Positions 1 to 5,024 of a stretch of 7,280 bases of DNA are shown piece after piece. Origin of the DNA: Boseongicola sp. SB0662_bin_57 (lineage in GTDB: Bacteria; Pseudomonadota; Alphaproteobacteria; Rhodobacterales; Rhodobacteraceae); contig VXPN01000084.1 in the NCBI GenBank assembly GCA_009839535.1, forward strand, positions 4,920-12,199. The letters are read 5' to 3'. The notes under the pieces were generated by a model. That model was not told where the DNA came from. It searched no databases and was given only the letters and a program-made list of their open reading frames with translations. Made by a program: the position numbers and the translations under genes. Numbering within the stretch: position 1 is the first letter of the stretch; the number at the start of each line of letters is the position of its first letter.

Positions 1-200
1 CTCCAGTGTCGAAGTAGGGCGGAAATTCGCTGCTTGTGCAACGGCTAATTCGGCCTTTGCCGTGCCGGACACGGGTCTGGATCAAGGGCGCAAATTCCCG
101 TCGTGCAAATGCGGCGCAGGATGTGGCGGGACACAGGCACGCCATCTTGGCCCGGTTTCGCCGTGCGGCCATGTCCGGAGTCGGCGTCCTTGCCCGGCCC
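1..200. other. Upstream flank with no supported gene
   Basis: Short open frames exist here on both strands, but they overlap each other, have arginine/proline/alanine-rich low-quality translations, lack convincing ribosome binding sites and resemble no family I know. No tRNA cloverleaf or rRNA-like segment is visible. The only structure I can point to is the imperfect direct repeat listed separately, and a small inverted pair (ACGGC at 41-45 against GCCGT at 60-64). The stretch is best read as intergenic sequence upstream of the clpB promoter, possibly including the control region or 3' end of an unseen neighbour to the left. Confidence 0.5.
17..115. repeat. Imperfect direct repeat pair upstream of clpB
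   Basis: Two copies sit at 17-45 and 86-115. Each begins GGGCG(G/C)AAATTC, which is 11 of 12 bases identical. Each then contains GTGCAA (36-41 and 103-108) and ends in CGGC, with a shift of two bases between the two blocks. The pair could be tandem protein-binding sites for a gene left of the window, or the remains of a small duplication. No function is assigned. Confidence 0.35.
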
Positions 201-229
201 CTTGCGCCGTTGCGGGCCGCTGCCCATAT
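201..229 (+). promoter_or_regulatory. Candidate sigma-32 (RpoH) promoter of clpB
   Basis: CTTG at 201-204 is followed after 18 bases by CCCATAT at 223-229. This matches the heat-shock promoter pattern of a CTTG -35 core and a CCCAT-type -10 core at the spacing used by RpoH. Transcription would start near 236 and leave a leader of about 65 bases before the clpB start codon at 302. clpB is a classical RpoH target in proteobacteria, so position and gene identity support the call. The -35 lacks the AAA that often follows CTTG. Confidence 0.6.
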
Positions 230-288
230 GCAAAGCAAGGCCCATGGATGCATGCCTTGAAGAGGGTGCTGACAAGCGGGCGCTTGTA

Positions 289-294
289 AAGGAG
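289..294 (+). promoter_or_regulatory. Ribosome binding site of clpB
   Basis: AAGGAG lies seven bases before the ATG at 302. This near-ideal Shine-Dalgarno sequence fixes the clpB start, together with the typical ClpB N-terminus that follows. Confidence 0.85.
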
Positions 295-301
295 AAGACC
301 A

Positions 302-2917
302 ATGGACTTGCAAAGGTTCACCGAGCGGGCGCGCGGCTTTCTGGAGGCTGCGCAGACCATGGCAACCCGGGAAGACCATCAGCGACTGGCGCCGGAACAC
401 CTCCTGAAAGCACTGATGGACGATGAAGAGGGACTGGCCTCGAACCTGATCCGTGCGGCCGGTGGCGCGCCCGAGCGCGTCGTGGAAGCCGTCGACCAGG
501 CCCTTGCCGGAAATCCGCAGGTCTCGGGCGATGCCGGGCAGGTCTACACGGACCAGCAGACCATCAAGGTTCTTGACGAGGCGCAGAAGATCGCCAGGAA
601 GGCCGGCGACAGCTACGTGCCGGTGGAACGCGTCCTCACTGCACTTGCCGTCGTGCGTTCAAAGGCGAAGGAGGCGCTGGAAGCCGGGAACGTCAGCGCC
701 CAGGCGCTGAATTCGGCGATCAACGATCTCCGGAAGGGGCGAACCGCCGACACCGCTTCGGCCGAGGACGGCTATGATGCGCTGAAGAAGTACGCGCGTG
801 ACCTTACGCAGGCCGCCGCCGAAGGGAAGATCGACCCCATCATCGGGCGTGACGAGGAAATCCGGCGGACGATGCAGGTGCTGTCGCGCCGGACCAAGAA
901 CAATCCGCTGCTCATCGGCGATCCCGGCGTTGGCAAGACCGCGATCGCGGAAGGTCTCGCGCTCAGGATCGTCAACGGTGACGTGCCCGAGAGCCTGCAC
1001 AACAAGAGACTTCTTGCGCTGGACATGGGCGCGCTCATTGCCGGGGCCAAGTATCGCGGCGAGTTCGAGGAGCGCCTGAAGGGCGTGCTGAACGAGGTGA
1101 CCGCCGCTGCGGGCGAGGTGATCCTGTTCATCGACGAGATGCACACGCTGGTCGGCGCCGGCAAGGCGGACGGCGCGATGGACGCGTCGAACCTCCTGAA
1201 GCCGGCCCTTGCCAGGGGAGAGCTGCACTGCGTGGGGGCCACGACGCTCGACGAGTACCGCAAGTACGTCGAGAAGGATGCGGCGCTCGCGCGGCGGTTT
1301 CAGCCCTTGATTGTCGACGAGCCGACGGTGGAGGACACCGTGTCCATCCTGCGTGGCATCAAGGAGAAGTACGAACTTCACCACGGGATCCGGATCAGCG
1401 ACCGCGCCCTTGTCGCCGCCGCGACGCTCAGCAATCGGTACATCACCGACCGTTTCCTGCCGGACAAGGCGATCGACCTTGTCGACGAGGCGGCATCGCG
1501 GCTTCGCATGGAGGTGGATTCGAAGCCCGAGGAGCTTGACGCGATCGACCGCCAGATCCTCCAGCTGCAGATCGAGGCGGAGGCGCTGAAGAAGGAGGAC
1601 GACAAGGCGTCCAAGGATCGGCTGGACAAGCTCGAGCGCGAACTTGCCGAGCTTCAGCAGAAGTCCGCATCGATGACGACGGCCTGGCAGGCCGAGCGGG
1701 ACAAGCTTGAGGGCGCACGCATCGTGAAGGAGCAGCTGGATCGTGCCAGGGCCGAGCTTGACCAGGCAAAGCGCGAGGGCAACCTGCAGCGGGCGGGAGA
1801 GCTGTCATACGGCATCATTCCAGGTCTCGAGAAGCAGATTGCCGATGCCGAGGCGGCTGACGACCATGTCATGGTCGAGGAGGCGGTCGGCCCGGAACTC
1901 ATTGCCGAGGTCGTCGAGCGCTGGACCGGGATTCCCACCTCGAAGATGCTCGAAGGCGAGCGCGAGAAGCTGCTCCGCATGGAGGATGAGCTCGGAAGGC
2001 GCGTGATCGGCCAGGCATCGGCCATTGGCGCCGTGTCGAATGCCGTGCGCCGGGCGCGCGCCGGGTTGCAGGACGAGAACCGGCCGCTTGGATCGTTTCT
2101 CTTTCTGGGACCCACGGGCGTTGGGAAGACCGAGCTGACCAAGGCGCTGGCCGAGTTCCTGTTCGATGATGATCGCGCGATGGTGCGGATCGACATGAGC
2201 GAGTTCATGGAAAAGCACTCGGTGGCAAGGCTGATCGGCGCTCCTCCGGGATACGTGGGCTATGACGAGGGCGGCGTGCTGACCGAAGCGGTCCGGCGGC
2301 GGCCCTATCAGGTGATCCTGTTCGACGAGATCGAAAAGGCGCACCCCGAAGTGTTCAACGTGCTGTTGCAGGTGCTTGACGACGGCATCCTGACGGACGG
2401 CCAGGGCAACAAGGTGGATTTCAAGCAGACGCTTGTCATCCTGACGTCAAACCTCGGATCGCAGGCGTTGAGCCGGTTGCCCGACGGTGCTGATGCTGTC
2501 CAGGCGCGGCGGGACGTGATGGAGGCCGTGCGCAACCATTTCCGTCCCGAGTTCCTGAACCGGCTGGACGACATGATCGTCTTCGACCGGCTGACGCGGG
2601 AGGACATGGACGGGATCGTCGAAATCCAGCTCGACCTGCTTCGAAAGCGGCTTGCCAGGCAGAACATCAAGGTCGATCTTGAAGGGTCGGCGTTGAAGTG
2701 GCTTGCGGACGAAGGCTACGATCCGGTCTACGGAGCCCGGCCCTTGAAGCGGGTCATCCAGAACGCGCTTCAGAACGAACTGGCCGAGATGCTGCTTGCC
2801 GGAGACCTGGGTGACGGGCAGACCGCAAATGTGAGCGCGGGACCGGAGGGATTGATCATCGGCGGTCGGGTCGCGAGTTCGAACCGAGCAGCGCCCGCTG
2901 ACGCGGTCTTGCACTGA
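302..2917 (+). CDS. clpB: ATP-dependent disaggregase ClpB (Hsp104/Hsp100 family)
   Basis: This 871-residue protein is a full-length ClpB (E. coli ClpB is 857). It is a cytoplasmic hexameric AAA+ chaperone that threads polypeptides out of aggregates together with DnaK/DnaJ/GrpE. The N-terminal Clp repeat domain covers about 1-145. The first AAA+ module has Walker A GDPGVGKT at 206-213 (Lys212), the pore-loop Tyr251 in KYRGEFEER, and Walker B ending Asp278-Glu279. A Glu/Lys/Gln-rich coiled-coil M domain spans roughly 395-530. This long insertion separates ClpB from ClpA and ClpX. The second AAA+ module has Walker A GPTGVGKT at 603-610 (Lys609), pore-loop Tyr651 in [13 protein letters not shown], Walker B Asp675-Glu676 and a GARPLKR sensor-2 segment near the end. 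All nucleotide-binding and pore residues are present, so the enzyme looks active. The gene appears monocistronic, with its own heat-shock type promoter. The linker near residues 145-165 contains no in-frame ATG or GTG, so the short isoform made by internal initiation in E. coli is not expected here. Confidence 0.98.
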   Translation: MDLQRFTERARGFLEAAQTMATREDHQRLAPEHLLKALMDDEEGLASNLIRAAGGAPERVVEAVDQALAGNPQVSGDAGQVYTDQQTIKVLDEAQKIARKAGDSYVPVERVLTALAVVRSKAKEALEAGNVSAQALNSAINDLRKGRTADTASAEDGYDALKKYARDLTQAAAEGKIDPIIGRDEEIRRTMQVLSRRTKNNPLLIGDPGVGKTAIAEGLALRIVNGDVPESLHNKRLLALDMGALIAGAKYRGEFEERLKGVLNEVTAAAGEVILFIDEMHTLVGAGKADGAMDASNLLKPALARGELHCVGATTLDEYRKYVEKDAALARRFQPLIVDEPTVEDTVSILRGIKEKYELHHGIRISDRALVAAATLSNRYITDRFLPDKAIDLVDEAASRLRMEVDSKPEELDAIDRQILQLQIEAEALKKEDDKASKDRLDKLERELAELQQKSASMTTAWQAERDKLEGARIVKEQLDRARAELDQAKREGNLQRAGELSYGIIPGLEKQIADAEAADDHVMVEEAVGPELIAEVVERWTGIPTSKMLEGEREKLLRMEDELGRRVIGQASAIGAVSNAVRRARAGLQDENRPLGSFLFLGPTGVGKTELTKALAEFLFDDDRAMVRIDMSEFMEKHSVARLIGAPPGYVGYDEGGVLTEAVRRRPYQVILFDEIEKAHPEVFNVLLQVLDDGILTDGQGNKVDFKQTLVILTSNLGSQALSRLPDGADAVQARRDVMEAVRNHFRPEFLNRLDDMIVFDRLTREDMDGIVEIQLDLLRKRLARQNIKVDLEGSALKWLADEGYDPVYGARPLKRVIQNALQNELAEMLLAGDLGDGQTANVSAGPEGLIIGGRVASSNRAAPADAVLH

Positions 2918-2968
2918 GGCATGCCCTTGGTGATGCCAGGTCCGGTCTCGGTCCGGCGTGCAAGGCGT

Positions 2969-3000
2969 GGTGCGTGACGGATCCCGGATCCGGTCGCACC
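2969..3000. terminator. Two-tier hairpin between convergent genes
   Basis: GGTGCG (2969-2974) pairs with CGCACC (2995-3000). After a small internal loop, CGGATC (2978-2983) pairs with GATCCG (2987-2992) around a three-base loop. The hairpin begins two bases beyond the stop of the downstream transketolase half and about 50 bases after the clpB stop, so it can serve both convergent transcripts. Neither strand has a clear U-tract after the stem, so it is not a classical intrinsic terminator; it may instead act as a 3'-end stabiliser or assist Rho. A weaker stem, GGCAT/ATGCC at 2918-2937, directly follows the clpB stop. Nothing else was seen in the gap. Confidence 0.5.
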
Positions 3001-3002
3001 TG

Positions 3003-4010
3003 TCATAGCGCCTCCGCCTTGACGAGCGAGTGCACGTCATCCACGCGGGCCGCGTCGAGGTCGTCTTCGGTGATGCCGAACTCTTCGCCCAGCAAGCTCT
3101 CGATGCCATTGACGAGGGCCAGCGCGTCGAGGCCATAGTACCTCATGAGATAAGGCCGTGATCCGCCGTGCGCGTAGGTGTCTCTCAAGCCCAGGCGCAT
3201 GAGCCGCTTGCCCGCGCCCGCGTCCGCCATCACTTCTGCCACAAGCGAACCGATGCCGCCTTCGGTCACATGGTTCTCAAGCGTGACCACTCCGTGCGTC
3301 ACGCTGTTGACGTGATCCAGAAGAGCCTCAGCGTCGAAGGGCTTGATGGTGTGCAAGTGCAGGTGCCGGATCGAGAGGCCCGCCTTGGCGAACGCGGCGC
3401 GAGCCCGCATGGCCTCTTCCGTGCAGATCCCGGACGTGACGACGAGAACGTCGGCACCTTCGGACAGCACGCGAATCTCTCCCACCCTGATCGGCGCATC
3501 GAACAGGCGAGGCACCGAACCGCGCAGGACACGGCACCAGACCGGGCCGTCAATGCCGTCGGCGGCCGCACAGATGGATTCCACTTCCGTCGCGTCGCCG
3601 CACTCCAGAACCGTCATGTTCGGGATCGAGCGCATGACGCTGATGTCCTCAATCGACTGGTGCGTCATGCCGCCCGGGGTCGTCACGCCAGGAAGAAACC
3701 CCATGAGCCTGACCTTGCGCCGGGGATACGCAATCGATGCGACCAACTGGTCATAGGGACGCCGGTACATGAAGACGCCGAAGGTGTGGACGAAGGGGCG
3801 ATACCCGGCGAGGCCGAGGCCGCCTGCAAAGCTCATCATGTTCTGCTCGGCCATGCCAAGCGAGAGGAACTGTTCCGGATGGCGGTCGCGGAAGCCGTCG
3901 ATCTCGCAGGACGATGTCAGGTCCGCAGAGAGGCAAAGGATCTCGTTGGGGTACCGTGTTGCATGTTCTTCGAAGGCACGCGCATAGGGGCGGCTGACCA
4001 TTTCGACCAT
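3003..4010 (-). CDS. Transketolase-type enzyme, C-terminal (pyrimidine-binding) subunit
   Basis: This 335-residue protein is the second half of a split transketolase. Residues about 5-165 form the pyrimidine-binding domain. The motif GMAEQNM at 52-58 carries the Glu55 that should activate the aminopyrimidine ring of thiamine diphosphate, as in transketolase and DXS. THQSIED at 116-122 matches the conserved THQ-x-x-E segment. Residues about 185-310 form the transketolase C-terminal domain. The preceding TPP-binding half ends in TGA that shares its A with this ATG (TGATG), and GAGGGA lies eight bases upstream, so translation of the two is probably coupled and the subunits made in equal amounts. 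The active site would form between this subunit and its partner. A tail of about 25 residues past the last domain (310-335, rich in Asp/Glu) has no assigned role. Family assignment is firm; the sugar substrate cannot be told. Split two-gene transketolases include pentose-phosphate enzymes and special ones such as AptAB (apulose 4-phosphate) and SqwGH (sulfofructose), and I cannot place this pair in either. Confidence 0.9.
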   Translation of the reverse strand: MVEMVSRPYARAFEEHATRYPNEILCLSADLTSSCEIDGFRDRHPEQFLSLGMAEQNMMSFAGGLGLAGYRPFVHTFGVFMYRRPYDQLVASIAYPRRKVRLMGFLPGVTTPGGMTHQSIEDISVMRSIPNMTVLECGDATEVESICAAADGIDGPVWCRVLRGSVPRLFDAPIRVGEIRVLSEGADVLVVTSGICTEEAMRARAAFAKAGLSIRHLHLHTIKPFDAEALLDHVNSVTHGVVTLENHVTEGGIGSLVAEVMADAGAGKRLMRLGLRDTYAHGGSRPYLMRYYGLDALALVNGIESLLGEEFGITEDDLDAARVDDVHSLVKAEAL

Positions 4011-4942
4011 CAGTGCGTTCCCTCACAGGCAACAGGGTCGACGCGAAGCGACCGGGCGATCTCCCTGTTCATTCTGGATCGTTCCTCCTCGGACTTGAAA
4101 CGGACGTAGTGCAGGCCCGGAAAGCGCAGCTGGAGACTGGGCATTCCGCGAAAGGGAGACGAGTTCGCAAGTATGATCAGCGGCTTGCCACGGTGGGGCG
4201 TTTTCGCGGCTTCGCGAATCTGATCGGGCTTGTGGGCGTCGACCCGGACAGCCACACCGCCGAACTGCTCGATCTTGGACTTGATGTCGCCGACGTCCAT
4301 GACGTTCGACATGGCACCGTCGCATTGCTGTCGGTTGACGTCCATGATGGCGTAGAGGTTGTCGATGCGATGGTGGGCCGCGGCCGCGATGGCCTCCCAG
4401 GTCTGGCCTTCCTGGACCTCGCCGTCGGACATGAAGACCCAGGTGCGCCCCCGCTCGCCACGGCGCTTGCGGCCCCAGGCAAGGCCCGCCGCCGTGGAAA
4501 GGCCGATTCCGAGCGTGCCGTTGTGCACTTCCATGCCGGGGCTGTGCTCCGCCCCGATCATTTCCACGGACGATCCGTCCTTGTTGAACATGTCGAGGCC
4601 TTCGGGCGCCATGCGCCCGACCTCGATCAGCGTGGCATAGGCAACGAGAGCGTAATGTGCCGGCGCGATGAACAGCCTGTCGAACTCCGGTTCAGCCGGT
4701 CCGTTGTATCCGGAACCCGTCTGATAGGCGTCATTGCCAAGGGCGGGGACGCCGGCGAACGGTCTGGGGATCATTGGGAGCGTGGGTTCCCCGAGGTTCA
4801 GCTCCTCGTTGTAGAGCCAGGCCATCTGCTCGGCGGCCGAGCAGGCCTGGCTCAGATATCCGCCGTTGTTTCGAATCGCGTGCTCGAAGACCCTGCGCCT
4901 GATGCCAAGCGCAATCTCCTCCGTGGATCTTTCGTTGCGCAT
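4010..4942 (-). CDS. Transketolase-type enzyme, N-terminal (thiamine diphosphate-binding) subunit
   Basis: This 310-residue protein is the TPP-binding half of the split enzyme and the first gene of the operon; single-domain partners of this kind are usually somewhat shorter (about 270-280). The Mg/diphosphate motif is present in altered form: SDGEVQEGQTWEA begins at Ser172-Asp173-Gly174, where most relatives read Gly-Asp-Gly. The second metal ligand is probably Asn203 in DVNRQQCDG. APAHYALVAYATL (His96) replaces the usual SKGH segment, keeping the His. HNGTLGIGLSTAAGLA (140-155) corresponds to the common TGPLGQG loop, with Ile where Gln is typical. The early GHPGG loop is replaced by GGYLSQACS, so the His that contacts substrate in E. 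coli transketolase (His26) is Tyr29 by hand alignment. Residues about 50-90 form an unusual proline/glycine/tyrosine-rich stretch. The changes look orderly, with intact flanking sequence and no frameshift, which suggests a divergent subfamily with its own substrate rather than a decaying gene. A GGGGG-like ribosome binding site sits about six bases before the start. Confidence 0.9.
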   Translation of the reverse strand: MRNERSTEEIALGIRRRVFEHAIRNNGGYLSQACSAAEQMAWLYNEELNLGEPTLPMIPRPFAGVPALGNDAYQTGSGYNGPAEPEFDRLFIAPAHYALVAYATLIEVGRMAPEGLDMFNKDGSSVEMIGAEHSPGMEVHNGTLGIGLSTAAGLAWGRKRRGERGRTWVFMSDGEVQEGQTWEAIAAAAHHRIDNLYAIMDVNRQQCDGAMSNVMDVGDIKSKIEQFGGVAVRVDAHKPDQIREAAKTPHRGKPLIILANSSPFRGMPSLQLRFPGLHYVRFKSEEERSRMNREIARSLRVDPVACEGTH

Positions 4943-5024
4943 GTTGCACCCCCAGGCGGTTTACAAATGTCACTATATCAGTCATATGCAAAAGACAAGC
5001 ACCTTGGCGCAAAGGGGAGGCGCA
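4943..5024. promoter_or_regulatory. Divergent promoter region between the transketolase operon and the molybdoenzyme gene
   Basis: Both flanking genes must be transcribed outward from these 82 bases, which are much more AT-rich at 4959-4996 than the neighbouring coding DNA. For the rightward gene, TTTACA (4960-4965) and CATATG (4983-4988) lie 17 bases apart and could be -35 and -10 elements, although the -10 match is poor. For the leftward operon, TATAGT on the minus strand (complement of 4973-4978) could be a -10, with CTTGTC about 16 bases upstream (complement of 4995-5000). The two would overlap. An imperfect palindrome, ATATCAGTCATAT (4975-4987), lies in the overlap and is a reasonable operator candidate for a shared regulator. 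No regulator gene is in the window. Confidence 0.45.
5014..5020 (+). promoter_or_regulatory. Ribosome binding site deciding the molybdoenzyme start
   Basis: GGGGAGG lies four bases before the ATG at 5025. An in-frame ATG 39 bases earlier (4986) has no Shine-Dalgarno sequence and falls inside the putative -10 element, so 5025 is preferred. The protein from 5025 begins MRYTAAHWG, which lines up with the TAAHWG near the start of E. coli BisC. Confidence 0.75.

Noticed and set aside
36..260. Small open frame of 74 codons in the left flank
   Set aside because: It has no Shine-Dalgarno site and an arginine/alanine-rich translation with no family resemblance. It overlaps other frames and runs through the clpB promoter.
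659..2344. Minus-strand open frames across clpB (up to 241 codons)
   Set aside because: They are antisense shadows of a clear ClpB coding region, with no recognisable domains.
2866..2887. tRNA T-arm-like sequence (GAGTTCGAACC) near the 3' end of clpB, which could suggest a tRNA remnant or attachment site
   Set aside because: The flanking bases do not form a five-pair T stem, there is no acceptor, D or anticodon arm upstream, and the sequence encodes an ordinary ClpB C-terminal tail.
2979..2991. Tandem GGATCC restriction-like sites suggesting a cloning scar or assembly artefact
   Set aside because: They form the two arms of the inner stem of the intergenic hairpin, and the flanking sequence is continuous with both genes.
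4986..5024. Earlier in-frame ATG at 4986 as the start of the molybdoenzyme, adding 13 residues
   Set aside because: It has no ribosome binding site and overlaps the likely promoter. The extra residues (MQKTSTLAQRGGA) do not form a Tat or Sec signal, while GGGGAGG precedes the ATG at 5025.
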